Under the pieces are notes generated by a model that was given only the letters and a program-made list of their open reading frames with translations, searched no databases and was not told the DNA's origin. Shown one piece after another: positions 8,271 to 18,410 of a stretch of DNA of 38,314 nucleotides. How positions within the stretch are numbered: the first letter of the stretch is position 1; every line of letters starts with the position of its first letter. Source of the stretch: Cytophagales bacterium (GTDB taxonomy: Bacteria; Bacteroidota; Bacteroidia; Cytophagales; 172606-1); contig JAUJNL010000031.1 in assembly GCA_030448185.1 (NCBI GenBank), positions 25,470 through 63,783 of the forward strand, read 5' to 3'. The position numbers and the translations under genes were made by a program.

Positions 8271-8645
8271 TCAGGCCGATAGTGCGATATCGTTCTCCTG
8301 AGGGCCGGAGGTTAAGCGGTCGGCCACTTGGGCGGCTTTCTGATGTACCAATTCCAGGTACTCTTCCGCGTTTCCGGGTTCCTGCAATTGGTAGTACAGC
8401 TCCGCTCCATCCGCGGGTGCCTCCACTTCTAGCAGTTCGGTAACTTCTACAAACCGCCAGTGAACGTACTGTTGACGGATATTCAAAAACCGGTGCTGCC
8501 CTTTTTCGCCGAGGCGCCTCGCTTTTTCAAACGCTTCCCGGTGATTGCCAGCCGCAATCAACCGTAATTGTTCATCAAATTGAGGACGGTGGTCACCCAT
8601 TCCGCTTATAATCCGGTAAATCATTTTGGCCAGATACCATTTCAT
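8271..8645 (-). CDS. DUF4288 domain protein
   Basis: The start KWYLAKMIYRIISG, the middle FDEQLRLIAAGNHREAFEKARRLGE and the phrase FLNIRQQYVHWRFVEVTEL match the DUF4288 family, a small soluble protein of about 110-125 residues common in Bacteroidota. Its function is unknown. The length is normal and the frame is intact. It is preceded by about 160 bases without a gene and stands alone. Confidence 0.75.
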   Translation of the reverse strand: MKWYLAKMIYRIISGMGDHRPQFDEQLRLIAAGNHREAFEKARRLGEKGQHRFLNIRQQYVHWRFVEVTELLEVEAPADGAELYYQLQEPGNAEEYLELVHQKAAQVADRLTSGPQENDIALSA

Positions 8646-8811
8646 AATTTGAAGGTTGTATAATGTGATTTGTACAGGTAAGTAGAGCGGATCCTAATTG
8701 AGCCGTGCCCGGAAAGGGGAGACGCCTCCCGGGTACGACTTCAAGCTGGTGAAGCAACTTAGGTAAAGCCTGTCCTGGCTGCTGGATAGCATGCCTACGG
8801 AGTCAGATTGG

Positions 8812-9198
8812 TTACTGGGGTGAATGCAGCCCGACTTTGTTGCCTTCTGTATCACTGAATAGGGCAAAATAGCCCATATTGTCGGGAAGTTCCATTTTGG
8901 GAGACACTATTGAGCCGCCGGCGGCATCAATTCGCTCTAATACCGCCTGCAGATCCGGGCCCCCATCCAGGTAAACCAGCGTGCCTCCGTTGCTGGGTGC
9001 AACATTCGCTCCCTGCACAATGGCTCCGCCGATTCCTTCACCTTGGATATGCGGAAAAATTCCCATCCGGTAGCCGTCCATTGACATTTCTGGCATCTCA
9101 TAGTTAAAGATGGTGCTGTAGAAATTCTTTGCTCTTTCGAAGTTGGACACTGGCACTTCAAACCAGGAAAGCGCATTTTTAGGCATGGCAGTTTTCAT
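8812..9198 (-). CDS. VOC (glyoxalase/bleomycin resistance-like) family protein
   Basis: A 128-residue product with the beta-alpha-beta-beta-beta pairs of the vicinal oxygen chelate fold: ALSWFEVPVSNFERAKNFYSTIF opens the first module and GNKVGLHSPQ closes the second. Such proteins bind a divalent metal and act as lyases, dioxygenases or drug-binding proteins; the stand-alone form with this start is common and of unknown substrate. A start at the ATG 9186 is equally possible. Confidence 0.85.
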   Translation of the reverse strand: MKTAMPKNALSWFEVPVSNFERAKNFYSTIFNYEMPEMSMDGYRMGIFPHIQGEGIGGAIVQGANVAPSNGGTLVYLDGGPDLQAVLERIDAAGGSIVSPKMELPDNMGYFALFSDTEGNKVGLHSPQ

Positions 9199-9282
9199 AA
9201 TGATAAAGGTTTGGTAAGGGGATGAAAGTTTTTATTTTTGAATAACCACGAAGCAAATCTAAACTGCTAAACCCTGCTGAGC

Positions 9283-10218
9283 ATGGCCCTATTACTCAAC
9301 CCGGACAATACCCTGCTGAATCCGGATGGTACCCCACCGAAAGGGGATAAATTCTGGCTCAAAATAACCGAAGAACGCGTACAAGGGGTATTGGTTCCTT
9401 TGTTTGGGGTAGCCATTCCCAATCTGGCCGGCTTGATCCGGAACGCCGATTATACGATAGCGGAGCTAGTGGTCAGCTACCTGTATTTTACCTTTATTGC
9501 CTGGGTAATCTGGCAAGGCAACCGGTATTGGCTTTATAGACTGCGTTCGCGCTACTCGTGGCTCCGGAGGCCGGTAGAAAAGGCGCTTTCTCTCCTGGTT
9601 CCGCATACCCTTTTTACTATGCCCGTCTCGATACTACTGATGTGGTTCTGGTTTCAGTTTGACAAAGCCCCGGTAACGGACTGGATGGCTATGCTGGAGG
9701 CCGCTACCATCGTAACCCTGTGCGTTATTTTTATTACCCAGGTTTATGAAATCGCTTTTCTGGTCCGGCAATGGCATTACGACCGGCACCGGGGTGAGCA
9801 ACTCCGGACCACGCTGCAATTATATATTACGGAAACCCACGCGGCTACACTTGAATTGAACGAACTATCCGGGAAAGCCATCCGGGAACGGATCATTGTC
9901 CGGAAGGGAGTAGAATTTGTATCACTGCGGGTCGAGGAGACCGCCTATTTTATCAGTGAACAGAAGCTGACCTTTCTGGTGGATAAGGAAGGACGGAAAT
10001 ACCTGGTAGAGAAACCCCTGGCCGAATTGGAAAACGAACTCGATGCCAACTACTTCTTCCGGCTGAACCGAAAATACCTGACTCATATTGATGCTATCCG
10101 GAAATTCAGACCGCTGCCGAAGGGCAAGACCGGCATTGAACTGCACCCGGAACCAGCAGAAGAGGTAGTGGTCAGTCAGGAGTCCGGAGCCCGTTTCCGG
10201 AGCTGGATTGACCGGTAA
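9283..10218 (+). CDS. Membrane-anchored LytTR DNA-binding regulator
   Basis: The N-terminal half has four hydrophobic segments (about residues 45-65, 70-85, 105-130 and 145-165), then a helical linker (HRGEQLRTTLQLYITETHA). The C-terminal 100 residues are a LytTR domain: IIVRKGVEFVSLRVEETAYF, then KYLVEKPLAELENELDANYFFRLNRKYLTHIDAIRKF. Proteins with this order regulate transcription directly from the membrane. In Bacteroidota they usually lack a phosphoreceiver, as here. The start, MALLLNPDNTLLNPDGTPP, is odd but is the first ATG in frame. It is divergent from the VOC gene (85 bases apart), which could be a target. A terminator follows at 10361-10395. Confidence 0.85.
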   Translation: MALLLNPDNTLLNPDGTPPKGDKFWLKITEERVQGVLVPLFGVAIPNLAGLIRNADYTIAELVVSYLYFTFIAWVIWQGNRYWLYRLRSRYSWLRRPVEKALSLLVPHTLFTMPVSILLMWFWFQFDKAPVTDWMAMLEAATIVTLCVIFITQVYEIAFLVRQWHYDRHRGEQLRTTLQLYITETHAATLELNELSGKAIRERIIVRKGVEFVSLRVEETAYFISEQKLTFLVDKEGRKYLVEKPLAELENELDANYFFRLNRKYLTHIDAIRKFRPLPKGKTGIELHPEPAEEVVVSQESGARFRSWIDR

Positions 10219-10288
10219 AGGGAAAAGAATAGGATGAGTAGCTAATGTGCTGATGTTCGGATTACCAACCCGATGGTGGCCGATAGTT

Positions 10289-10356
10289 GTTCGGCATTTA
10301 GCTTCGCTGAGATAGTTGCAATGCCGAACCAGGGAAATGGCGGATTTGCAATCCGC
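10289..10356. repeat. Pair of REP-like palindromes
   Basis: GTTCGGCATT at 10289-10298 pairs with AATGCCGAAC at 10320-10329, and a tighter hairpin lies at 10340-10356 (GCGGATT-TGC-AATCCGC). The second has the same arm-loop form as the hairpins at 987-1065. Confidence 0.65.
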
Positions 10357-10360
10357 TAAA

Positions 10361-10395
10361 AGGTCTTAAATAAGCTAATTTAAGATCTTTTTATT
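10361..10395 (+). terminator. Rho-independent terminator of the LytTR gene
   Basis: AGGTCTTAAAT (10361-10371) pairs with ATTTAAGATCT (10378-10388), eleven pairs with one G-U, six-base loop, followed by TTTTTATTT. It lies between the convergent LytTR and moeB genes. Confidence 0.7.
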
Positions 10396-10429
10396 TATAA
10401 CCACCTCTCATTTATTTATCTTCAGCTTT

Positions 10430-11500
10430 TCAGTCTTCCCAATCCCGAAGCCCGTTTTTAAGATTATATATCTCTACGTGCGGAAATTTTTCCCGGATGA
10501 GACCAATGGCTTGCCCGCTGCGGATTCCCGTCTGGCAGTGAACTACCACCTTTTGGTGCGGCTGAATCAGGTGTAAGTGCTTCACCAGCTCAGGCAGGGG
10601 AATGTTCAATCCTTCAATATGATAACTTTCGTATTCGTACGCTTCCCGCACGTCAATTAGTTGCAGCGCTTCCCCCTTTTCCCGCCATGCCTTCAGTTGG
10701 GCCGCCGTTATTTCCCGGACCGGACTGGCTGTCGTATGGCAGAAGGCTTCATAATCAATAAGCCCGGTAACCTCCGGGGCTGATTTCTTAAACGAAAGAA
10801 TTCTTTGTGAAAGCGTAAGCGTACTAAAAATCAGCAGCTTTCCGGAAAGTACTTCGCCGATGCCGCAAATGATCTTAATCACTTCGCTGGCCTGCAAACA
10901 GCCGATAATGCCAGGCAATACGCCCATTACGCCGATCTGTGAGCAGTTAGGCACCTCACCCGGGGCCGGTGGTTCAGGGTAAAGGCAGCGGTAGGTCGGG
11001 CCCTGCCGGTAATTAAACACGGATACTTGTCCTTCGAATTTAAAAATAGAACCAAAAACCAGGGGCTTTCCCAGTAGTACGCAGGCATCGTTAACCAGGT
11101 AACGGGCCGGGAAATTATCGGAACCATCTACAATAATGTCAAAAGGCGCCAGTAGCTGCAAGGCGTTGTCGGCCGTGAGTTTTTCGTTGAACACTTGGAA
11201 TCGGACATAAGGATTTTGTTCCTGCAAACGGCTCCGGGCCGCCTCCGCCTTGGGCTTGCCAATGTCACTGACGGTATATAAAACCTGCCGCTGCAGGTTG
11301 CTTTCATCCACGCGGTCAAAATCGATAATGCCAATAGTGCCTACTCCGGCTGCAGTAAGGTATTGCAGGGCCGGGCAACCTAAGCCGCCAGCACCCAATA
11401 CCGCTACTTTGGTCCCTTTTAATTTTTGCTGACCTGCCGGCCCGATTTCGGAAAGAATCAGGTGGCGGTTGTACCGTTTTAACTCACCGGGTGAAAACAT
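10430..11500 (-). CDS. moeB: MoeB/ThiF-type adenylyltransferase with C-terminal rhodanese domain
   Basis: The E1-like enzyme activates the C-terminal glycine of a ubiquitin-like sulfur carrier (MoaD or ThiS) by adenylation. Residues 1-250 show RYNRHLILSEIGPAGQQKL, the nucleotide loop VLGAGGLGCPALQYL, DFDRVDESNLQRQ and YRCLYPEPP. Residues about 265-356 are a rhodanese domain with the persulfide-forming Cys322 in VVHCQTGIRSG. The fused MoeB-rhodanese (MoeZ-like) form hands sulfur on to the carrier. The usual zinc CxxC pairs are not clear. No other molybdopterin or thiamin gene is next to it, so which pathway it serves is open. Confidence 0.9.
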   Translation of the reverse strand: MFSPGELKRYNRHLILSEIGPAGQQKLKGTKVAVLGAGGLGCPALQYLTAAGVGTIGIIDFDRVDESNLQRQVLYTVSDIGKPKAEAARSRLQEQNPYVRFQVFNEKLTADNALQLLAPFDIIVDGSDNFPARYLVNDACVLLGKPLVFGSIFKFEGQVSVFNYRQGPTYRCLYPEPPAPGEVPNCSQIGVMGVLPGIIGCLQASEVIKIICGIGEVLSGKLLIFSTLTLSQRILSFKKSAPEVTGLIDYEAFCHTTASPVREITAAQLKAWREKGEALQLIDVREAYEYESYHIEGLNIPLPELVKHLHLIQPHQKVVVHCQTGIRSGQAIGLIREKFPHVEIYNLKNGLRDWED

Positions 11501-11636
11501 GATGAAATAGGTAAAGGGGGATAATGTATGATAATGATAAATGTTGAATGCTCAATGCTCAATGGGCTAAGATATAATCAACTGAACTGAAACATGGGTC
11601 TTTTTTCATTTCACCTTTAGCATTTAAAATTTAGCA

Positions 11637-12042
11637 TTATCCCTGCCCTTCCATGCGTTTTTTCCACTCCAACAACGCTCCTTGCAGGCGACCGTATTCA
11701 TTAAAAATGTGGTCGCCCAGGGTGGAGGCATCACTCAGCTGGTTTTGCCGGACGTCCGATTCCAGCTGCTGCGTCCGATTCCAGCTGCTGGCATAAGGAG
11801 GATAAATAATCGGCGCCGACCAGCATCATCGATGATTTGAGGGAGTGAGCAGCCAGCTGAACCTTCGAGGACTGGGCTTCGGCTAATCCTTCCCGGAGTT
11901 CTTGCAGGGTGGTTGGGGTATGCTCCAGTATATCGTCAATGGTGGCTGCTACAATGGAATGATCTCCTTCCGCCAGATCAATAAGCATTTTCAGCCCTTC
12001 CCAGTACTGCTCCAGCTCCTTTTTACTTAGTTGATTGTCCAT
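11637..12042 (-). pseudogene. Hpt phosphotransfer protein, broken by a 19-bp tandem duplication
   Basis: An Hpt four-helix protein with the phosphate-accepting His66 in LAAHSLKSSM. As read it stops at 11731 after an abnormal AAAGIGRPAKPAE tail. The cause is visible: CGTCCGATTCCAGCTGCTG is present twice in a row, at 11753-11771 and 11772-11790. Taking out one copy restores SDVRQNQLSDASTLGDHIFNE and a normal end at TAA 11637-11639, 128 residues in all. It starts 44 bases after the stop of the hybrid kinase on the same strand, so it is the likely phosphorelay partner of that kinase's receiver domains. The His is upstream of the break, so a shortened protein might still accept phosphate. Confidence 0.85.
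11753..11790. repeat. Perfect 19-bp tandem duplication
   Basis: Two adjacent identical 19-mers, 11753-11771 and 11772-11790. Because 19 is not a multiple of three the duplication shifts the Hpt frame; one copy gives a clean gene. Confidence 0.95.
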
Positions 12043-12086
12043 AGTCGAAGGGGAATTATGGTTTTGGTTGTTGCCACCGACGGACT

Positions 12087-15000
12087 TTACCGGGAGCTCT
12101 TCTGAATCCGTACCGCTACTTTTTCCAGTACCAAAACCAGTGCTTCCAGCTTTACCGGCTTTGCAATATAATCATCCATTCCGGCTTGCAAACAATCCTC
12201 GCGGTCACCCTGGAGGGCATTGGCCGTCATGGCAATAATAACGGGAACCTGCGGCGGTGGATGCACCCTGATCTGCCGGGCAGCTTCCAGGCCGTCCATT
12301 CCCGGCATTTGTACATCCATCAGGATCAGGTCGTAGGTTTTAGTCCGCAGAGCCTCCAGTACTTCATGTCCATTTTGGGCCAGATCGGGCGCATATCCCA
12401 GTTTGGCAAGTATCCGGATGGTCAGTTTCTGGTTGACCGGATTATCTTCGGCAAGCAAAATTCGTACCGGATGGGTTTGGGCAAAGTCTGCGGATAGTAT
12501 CGGTTGGACAGTAGTCCCGACCGGCTGCGGGGGTTGCGTTTTGAGCCCGGCTTGTATACATTCACACAGCAGGCGTTGTTTGACGGGTTTGGTCAATACG
12601 GCCGAGAATAGCCCTTCATCCTGCTTTCTGCGTTCATTGCCGATACAGCTGAGTAATACAATCGGTAATTGGGGATGTAACTTGCGAATCGCCTGACCCA
12701 GCGCCACACCGTCCATTTCCGGCATCTGCCCATCGGTGATCACCAGGTCAAAGGGAGCCGACCGGCTCAGCAGCTGCATTGCCTGATGGCCCGAAGCGGC
12801 CAGCTCCGGTACTAACTTCCATTGTTCCAATTGATTTTTCAGAATAGTCCGGCTGGTAGGGTTGTCATCTACCACCAGTATCCGCCGTCCTTCACTACCG
12901 CCCATTAGGCAGTGCGGAAAAGTACTACGAGTCTGGGAACCCGTACGGACGTAGATGGAAAAACTAAACGTAGTTCCGGTACCAACTTTACTCTCTACGC
13001 TAATGCGGCCACCCATCAGTTCCACCAGGCGCCCACTGATGGCAAGACCCAGACCCGTACCGCCATACTTGCGGGTGGTGGAAGAATCAACCTGCGAGAA
13101 GGCCTTAAATAGACGCGAAAGCTTGTCCGGCGGAATACCGATGCCGGTGTCACGCACGTCAAACAACAGTTCCATTCGGTCGTTGGCCAACCGCTGGCGC
13201 ATGCGGACTCCCACGAAGATCTCTCCTTTTTCAGTGAATTTAATGGCGTTGCCGACCAGGTTGATCAGTACTTGCCGCAGCCGCGTAGCATCTCCCACTA
13301 GCTGGGGCGGTACCTCAGTGTCGATCTGATAGAAAAGTTCCAACCCATTCTGCGATGCCTGAGTAGCAAACACATCCAGTACCTCTTCCATAACTATCCT
13401 CAGCTCAAGGTCCTGCTCCTCCAGCTCCATTTTCCCGGATTCTATTTTAGAAAAGTCCAGAATATCATTGATGATGGTCAGCAGGTTTTCCCCACAGCTG
13501 CGGATGATGTCGGTATACTCCCGCTGTTCCTGACTTAAGTCAGTATCGGACAGCAGGGTTGCCATGCCGATGACCCCATTCATAGGGGTGCGAATTTCGT
13601 GACTCATCGTAGCCAGAAAAGTACTTTTGGCACTGTTGGCGCTTTCGGCCTCCTGACGGGCTTTTTCCGCTTCCTGCCAGGCTCTTTCAGCTTCTTCCTG
13701 CTTTTCCCGGAGTTCCTCAATGTAGTTCTGCAACACGTTAGCCTGGGTCTGCAACTCTTCTTTTTGCGCTACTACCTGCCCGGTCCGTTCCTGCACTTGT
13801 TGTTCAAGCAGCCTTTTCTGGGTTTCGATTCTATTGATTCTGACCCGGTAAAAGATAAAGGCACCCCCGGCAACCAGTAATACGCCTGCCGTCCGGAACC
13901 ACCAGGTTTTCCAGTAGGGCGGAGTAATAATGATGGTTACCGAAGTTCCCTTTTGATTCCAGACGCCATCGTTGTTGGAAGCTTTTACCCGGAAAGTATA
14001 CGTTCCCGGATCCAGGTTGGTATAGGTGGCCGACCGGCGGGTTCCGATGTGGTTCCAGTCCTTATCAAAGCCTTCCAGCTTGTAGGCATACTGGTTTTTC
14101 CGCGTGACGATGTAGTTCAGGGCCGCAAATCCGAAGGAAAAAACGGATTCCTGGTGGGAAAGGGCAATCTTTTTGGCCTGGTTGATGTGACTGGTCAGCG
14201 GTGAACCTTCTACCCCGATGGGTACCTGTTTATTGAACACCTGGAACTCAGTAAGATAGACCGGCGGCACAAAAGGATTGGTCCGGATGCTGTCCGGGTG
14301 GAAAATGTTGAAACCATTGAGTCCTCCAAATACCAATTCTCCGGTCTTGCACTTAGCCGAAAGCCTTAAATCCGATTCGTTGTGCCCAAGCCCATCGGCA
14401 GTGGTATAATTGGTAAAGGTTTTGGTGGCCGGATTGAACCGGGATATGCCCTTATTGGTGCTCAGCCACAGGTTGCCCCTCGCATCTTCCTGCATGTTCC
14501 AAATAAAATCATTAGGCAGGCCATCACTCTCCCGGTAGCTGGTAAAGGCATGCTGCCCTTGGTGCAGCAGATTCAGTCCGCCTTTAGAACCAATCCACAG
14601 ATTCCCTTTTCGGTCTTCGAGAAAGCAAAGGATAAAATTATCACTGATGCTATGCGGGTCCCTGACCGAATGCCGGTAGTGCCGGTAAATCCCTTTTTCC
14701 TGGTTGATCTGGTACACCCCCTCCAGGGCCGTGCCAATCCAAAAAGTACCTTCCCGGTCAATGTAAAAGCTGAAGAGATCTACCTGGGGAATCTTTTTTC
14801 CGGGCCAGGTCAGGGGGTAAAATTTTTTCCGGACCGGGTCAAAACGAAATATTCCTTTTGTGTATGACATGACCCACAGATTGCCATTGGGGTCTTCACC
14901 TATGTGCCAAACGAATCGGGGGGCGCTTACACTGTCTTTAGGATTATGTAAGTAATGGATGGCCTGGCCCGTAACCCGGTCAAAGCGATGAACCCCATTT

Positions 15001-16307
15001 TCAGTACCCACCCAAAAATGACCCTGTGAATCTTCATGGAAGGCAGATACCGCTTTAAATACGGGACTGCCATCCGGCTGGCGGGGGGCGTAGTGAATAA
15101 AGGCATCGATTTCGCGTCTAAAACGGTCGAATCCATTCTCTCCGCCAAACCACAAATTACCCTGACGGTCAGCGTATACACTTCTAATCCGTTTATCTGC
15201 CAGACTACCGGGGTCAACCGGATTATTGGTGTAATGGAGAAAATTCTGCTTGCCGCTGGGCTTCATATTCAATCCCTGGACGGTGCCAATCCAGATATTG
15301 CCCGTACGGTCCTTATGCAGACAATTAACCCTTGAGCCGAGGAAACTCTGCGGATTGAAAGTATTATACTGGTAGTGAGTAAACGTCTGGCGCCGCTTGT
15401 CGAATACACTCACCCCCTGACCCGTACCAAGCCAGAGGTTATTCTCATTGTCCGGGCAGATGTCCGATATAAAAAGATCGGCTGGTCCCTGACCGTTCTG
15501 GTCGCTAAGTTTAGGTGTGTAATGCGTAAAAGAACCAGTGTTCGGGTTCAGTTCATCCAGGCCACCGCCATCCGTACCAATCCACACCGTATTTGCCTCG
15601 TCGATATAGATTTTCCGGACCCGGTTGCTGCTTATGCTTGCAGGGAGCTTGTCATCATGCCGGTAGTGGTGGAACGTATGGGTCTTCCGGTCCAGCACGC
15701 TGACGCCGGCGTTCTCCGTTCCGATCCACAAATTACCGGCTTTGTCCTCGGCAATCGTCCGGATCACATTGCTGCCAATGGTTAAGGGGTTTTCCGGGTC
15801 GTGCTGGTAGCGGTGGAATTTTTTGGTTTTGCGGTCAAAGATGTTCAGCCCGCCGCCATCCGTACCAATCCACAGTATCCCTTTGCTGTCCTCAAAAATG
15901 GCACTGATCTCATTGGCGCCGATGCTGGACGAGTCCTGCGGGTTGTGTTGGTAATGCGTGAAAGCGTCGGTGTTCGGATTGTACACATTCAGTCCGCCAT
16001 CATCGGTTCCGATGTATAGGTCACCCTGTTTGTCCTCGTATATAGCCCAGACGGTGTTATGGCTCAGGCTTCCGGCCAACCGGGGATTACTGCGGTAGGG
16101 GGTAAAGGTATAGCCGTCAAATTTATTTAACCCGTCATTCGTACCAATCCACATAAAGTCCCGGCTATCCTGACCCAGTGATAAGATCCGGCTGGCCGAG
16201 ATCCCTTGCTCTGAGGTAAAATGACGGAATTGGAAGTTATCTTTCTGCGCAAGGATGATACCCGGGTAAGCTGTTAGCAATAGAAGAAAAAAATAATAGC
16301 TTCTCAT
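12087..16307 (-). CDS. Hybrid two-component sensor: periplasmic propeller, histidine kinase, two receiver domains
   Basis: A 1406-residue intact gene. Signal peptide at 1-20; repeated two-component-regulator propeller blades (the recurrent [10 protein letters not shown] phrase) over about 25-690; a Y_Y_Y domain at about 700-795 ([24 protein letters not shown]); a membrane segment at about 803-824; a coiled coil rich in Glu/Gln to 895; a HisKA domain with phospho-His903 in [10 protein letters not shown]; an HATPase domain with [17 protein letters not shown] and GGTGLGLAI; then two receiver domains with phospho-Asp1192 ([11 protein letters not shown]) and Asp1331 ([11 protein letters not shown]). 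It differs from classical HTCS proteins in having a second receiver instead of an AraC domain, so output must go through another protein. The Hpt gene directly downstream supplies the expected relay. Propeller sensors of this type usually sense glycan fragments, but no SusC/SusD pair is in the window. Confidence 0.95.
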   Translation of the reverse strand: MRSYYFFLLLLTAYPGIILAQKDNFQFRHFTSEQGISASRILSLGQDSRDFMWIGTNDGLNKFDGYTFTPYRSNPRLAGSLSHNTVWAIYEDKQGDLYIGTDDGGLNVYNPNTDAFTHYQHNPQDSSSIGANEISAIFEDSKGILWIGTDGGGLNIFDRKTKKFHRYQHDPENPLTIGSNVIRTIAEDKAGNLWIGTENAGVSVLDRKTHTFHHYRHDDKLPASISSNRVRKIYIDEANTVWIGTDGGGLDELNPNTGSFTHYTPKLSDQNGQGPADLFISDICPDNENNLWLGTGQGVSVFDKRRQTFTHYQYNTFNPQSFLGSRVNCLHKDRTGNIWIGTVQGLNMKPSGKQNFLHYTNNPVDPGSLADKRIRSVYADRQGNLWFGGENGFDRFRREIDAFIHYAPRQPDGSPVFKAVSAFHEDSQGHFWVGTENGVHRFDRVTGQAIHYLHNPKDSVSAPRFVWHIGEDPNGNLWVMSYTKGIFRFDPVRKKFYPLTWPGKKIPQVDLFSFYIDREGTFWIGTALEGVYQINQEKGIYRHYRHSVRDPHSISDNFILCFLEDRKGNLWIGSKGGLNLLHQGQHAFTSYRESDGLPNDFIWNMQEDARGNLWLSTNKGISRFNPATKTFTNYTTADGLGHNESDLRLSAKCKTGELVFGGLNGFNIFHPDSIRTNPFVPPVYLTEFQVFNKQVPIGVEGSPLTSHINQAKKIALSHQESVFSFGFAALNYIVTRKNQYAYKLEGFDKDWNHIGTRRSATYTNLDPGTYTFRVKASNNDGVWNQKGTSVTIIITPPYWKTWWFRTAGVLLVAGGAFIFYRVRINRIETQKRLLEQQVQERTGQVVAQKEELQTQANVLQNYIEELREKQEEAERAWQEAEKARQEAESANSAKSTFLATMSHEIRTPMNGVIGMATLLSDTDLSQEQREYTDIIRSCGENLLTIINDILDFSKIESGKMELEEQDLELRIVMEEVLDVFATQASQNGLELFYQIDTEVPPQLVGDATRLRQVLINLVGNAIKFTEKGEIFVGVRMRQRLANDRMELLFDVRDTGIGIPPDKLSRLFKAFSQVDSSTTRKYGGTGLGLAISGRLVELMGGRISVESKVGTGTTFSFSIYVRTGSQTRSTFPHCLMGGSEGRRILVVDDNPTSRTILKNQLEQWKLVPELAASGHQAMQLLSRSAPFDLVITDGQMPEMDGVALGQAIRKLHPQLPIVLLSCIGNERRKQDEGLFSAVLTKPVKQRLLCECIQAGLKTQPPQPVGTTVQPILSADFAQTHPVRILLAEDNPVNQKLTIRILAKLGYAPDLAQNGHEVLEALRTKTYDLILMDVQMPGMDGLEAARQIRVHPPPQVPVIIAMTANALQGDREDCLQAGMDDYIAKPVKLEALVLVLEKVAVRIQKSSR

Positions 16308-16752
16308 CAGGACGAGCAGATTCCTACAAATTTTTATTACTGGTGATATGATTATTTATTTCCCACGGATAGACGCCTCAATACCTGGCAAGCTTCTCGT
16401 TTTCGGATTGAAAATGTGGTTGGTAACCCGGTGAAAATATCTCAATTGTCCTATAATTCGCAAAAATTACCCGTTTTGAAAAACGTAAGCGCAGATTTGC
16501 TGCTGGTTATTCGTGTAATTTATACAAAAGCATTGGCCTGATAGCAATAGTCCGGCCTAAAAACAGTCGCTGTACCAATAGATACTTTATAATATTCTGA
16601 TATTCAAGAAGAAGTACACCTTTTTTTGCTCTAATCCCGGCTAAGAGCGCTCCTGCTTAAGGTGGCACACGCGGGCTCGGCGACTGGTCAGAACCCGGTC
16701 CGCTGAATCATTTGGCCACTACCCTTGTTACTATTGCTGTAACTACTTGAGT
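16308..16752. other. 445-base intergenic region, no gene seen
   Basis: This divergent gap must hold the promoters of both the hybrid kinase and the NlpC/P60 gene. I see no protein of note on either strand. Around 16640-16715 it is GC-rich with short self-complementary words (CGGG...CCCG, GACTGGTC), which may form an RNA hairpin, but nothing I can name. Confidence 0.5.
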
Positions 16753-17448
16753 ATGAAAAAGAAAATAATCAATCAGCTCAGGGTTGTACTTTTTGCCATG
16801 GCAAGGCTGGTGGGAATGGGGGTACTGGCAATTGGGCAATTAGTACGCCGGCTCATCCGCTACCTGTATACGCACCGCCAGCAAATTATGCGGCATCGGC
16901 TGACTTTACCGGCACTGATGATTTTGTCGGTGTTGTGGGCGGGAAACCGGGCTTACCGCTATTATACTCATCCTACGCAGGAACTGGCAGCCGGCGTAGA
17001 ACCAGATCCAACCGGCAGGAAGAGTAACACCTATTTCCAATTGATACGCCACCAGCCGCAGCAGTACCGCAATGAGGCCCTGGTTATGGCCCTGTTTGGG
17101 TGGTTGGGTACGCCGCACCGCGATGGCGGAGAATCCAAATCGGGAACGGATTGTTCAGGATTTGTCCGGCAGGTGTACCAGGAAGTGTATGGCATCGAAC
17201 TGCGCCGTAATTCGCAGCAGATGTACCAGGAAGACGTGGAGGTGATTGCCCGGAAAGATTTACAAGAAGGAGATCTGGTATTTTTTAATACGGGTGGCAG
17301 TGGAATATCCCACGTAGGTATTTATCTGCAGGATGACCGGTTTGTGCATGCTTCCACCTCTAAAGGGGTAGCCGTCGACTTCCTGACCAGCCCCTACTTC
17401 CGCGCCAGATACTACGGCAGTGGCCGGGTAAAGCAAAGGAGTGAATAA
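16753..17448 (+). CDS. NlpC/P60 family peptidoglycan endopeptidase, membrane-anchored
   Basis: ATG 16753 is preferred to the TTG at 16747. Two hydrophobic stretches near the N-terminus (about residues 8-30 and 52-68) make it a membrane-anchored protein, with the catalytic domain on the outer side. The NlpC/P60 cysteine peptidase motifs are present: nucleophile Cys134 in GTDCSGFVRQVY, the EGDLVFF strand, and His187 in ISHVGIYL. Family members cut gamma-D-glutamyl-diaminopimelate bonds in wall peptides. The double hydrophobic N-terminus is unusual, as many relatives are simple lipoproteins. The gene stands alone. Confidence 0.88.
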   Translation: MKKKIINQLRVVLFAMARLVGMGVLAIGQLVRRLIRYLYTHRQQIMRHRLTLPALMILSVLWAGNRAYRYYTHPTQELAAGVEPDPTGRKSNTYFQLIRHQPQQYRNEALVMALFGWLGTPHRDGGESKSGTDCSGFVRQVYQEVYGIELRRNSQQMYQEDVEVIARKDLQEGDLVFFNTGGSGISHVGIYLQDDRFVHASTSKGVAVDFLTSPYFRARYYGSGRVKQRSE

Positions 17449-17580
17449 GGAAACCGGCTCTTTTCGGAATGATTTTTATATGTTATGGGTATAGGATAAA
17501 GCAAGTATTTTTATTTCTACATTGCGTTACCTATTTGTATAATAGGCACATTTGTGCATTAAATATAACTAGCGTTTCTT

Positions 17581-17787
17581 ATGGAAGTCGCCATCCTACA
17601 GACTGAAGACAAATCTGACTTGAGATTGCTGGCTGAAATAGCCCGTAAAGTGGGCATTCAATTTAAAGTACTCTCTGAAGAAGAAAAGGAAGATATAGGA
17701 ATGACCACCCTAATGAGGCAAGCTGATCGTAGCCAACATGCCAATCGCAAGGAGATTATGGAGAAATTAGGTCGGCATCAGGCGTGA
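17581..17787 (+). CDS. Antitoxin of a RelE/ParE-type toxin-antitoxin pair
   Basis: A 68-residue acidic, helical protein (EVAILQTEDKSDLRLLAEIARKVGI, then LSEEEKEDIGMTTLMRQADR). It shows no clear DNA-binding fold. Identification rests on position: its stop overlaps the toxin GTG by four bases (GTGA, 17784-17787), the coupling usual in type II toxin-antitoxin operons, and the size and composition fit small Bacteroidota antitoxins paired with RelE. Promoter control by the antitoxin is typical of the class, but no clear operator was seen. Confidence 0.75.
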   Translation: MEVAILQTEDKSDLRLLAEIARKVGIQFKVLSEEEKEDIGMTTLMRQADRSQHANRKEIMEKLGRHQA

Positions 17788-18054
17788 AAGTAGTATTTCT
17801 TAGTCGCTTTAGTAAGGATTTGGATACGATCGATCAGTGACCAAAGTGTAAAAGATGCTATCCTGGCGACAATTGAACAGGTAGAATCTGTGCCCAATCA
17901 GAAGGCTATCATCAACTTGAAAAAACTTAAAGGGTATAAGTCAGCCTATCGTATCCGCATCGGTGACTACCGTATTGGTGTATTTATTGAAAAGGGTACA
18001 GTTGAGTTTGCCCGCGTAGTACACCGCCGCGATATTTATCGCGTCTTCCCCTGA
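17784..18054 (+). pseudogene. RelE/ParE-family toxin, one-base frameshift
   Basis: GTG at 17784 starts KVVFLSRFSKDLDTID, the usual first strand and helix of RelE-like toxins. The frame stops at about 17840. Skipping one base there gives SDQSVKDAILATIEQVESV, then LKGYKSAYRIRIGDYRIGVF and FARVVHRRDIYRVFP, to TGA at 18052-18054: 89 residues, normal length. The conserved Arg and the YRVFP end place it among the mRNA interferase/ParE group. The break lies before the catalytic region, so as read the toxin is dead and the antitoxin alone would be made. Confidence 0.85.
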
Positions 18055-18172
18055 GGGTAGTCCGCTTTGTATGTATAGAGGACTAAATTGTAGTCAATCT
18101 AAATGGGTTATAAAACCTGGTTCTGTATGATTTTACTTGATAGAACTTATCTCTTCTCGCGCCAGTAGGGAC

Positions 18173-18261
18173 TGGTACGCCAACATAAGAGGAAGTCTCC
18201 AGACTTCCTGCCAGTCAACGACTGGCAACTACTTAGGGGCATAAGTAGGACTTGCGCCAGC
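18173..18261. repeat. REP-like dispersed repeat, copy A (inverted relative to 27824-27940)
   Basis: 18185-18240 matches the reverse complement of 27853-27907 at roughly nine bases in ten, and the similarity continues weakly on both sides (the words GCGCCAG and GACTTGCGCCA). It contains internal palindromes: GGAAGTCT...AGACTTCC and TGCCAGTC...GACTGGCA. It lies about 150 bases upstream of an IS200/IS605 TnpA remnant. The remaining 18055-18410 holds no convincing gene. Confidence 0.75.
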
Positions 18262-18410
18262 AGTGTCTAAATAGCTGAATCAGGTAAAAGCATACAAAAC
18301 CAAAACCTTTTAGGTTTTATTTCTGGAACTTATCCTCCCTTCTATCTAAACGTATATAGGGCCTATCCTTTCCAATAGCTTTCCTGGTTAAATATACCTA
18401 CTCTCACGTA

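Noticed and set aside
12186..16019. Many plus-strand open frames opposite the hybrid kinase
   Set aside because: They are shadows of the intact minus-strand gene, which has full domain order and motifs.
16640..16715. GC-rich patch as a tRNA or structured RNA gene
   Set aside because: No tRNA arm pattern or T-loop sequence was found; only short complementary words.
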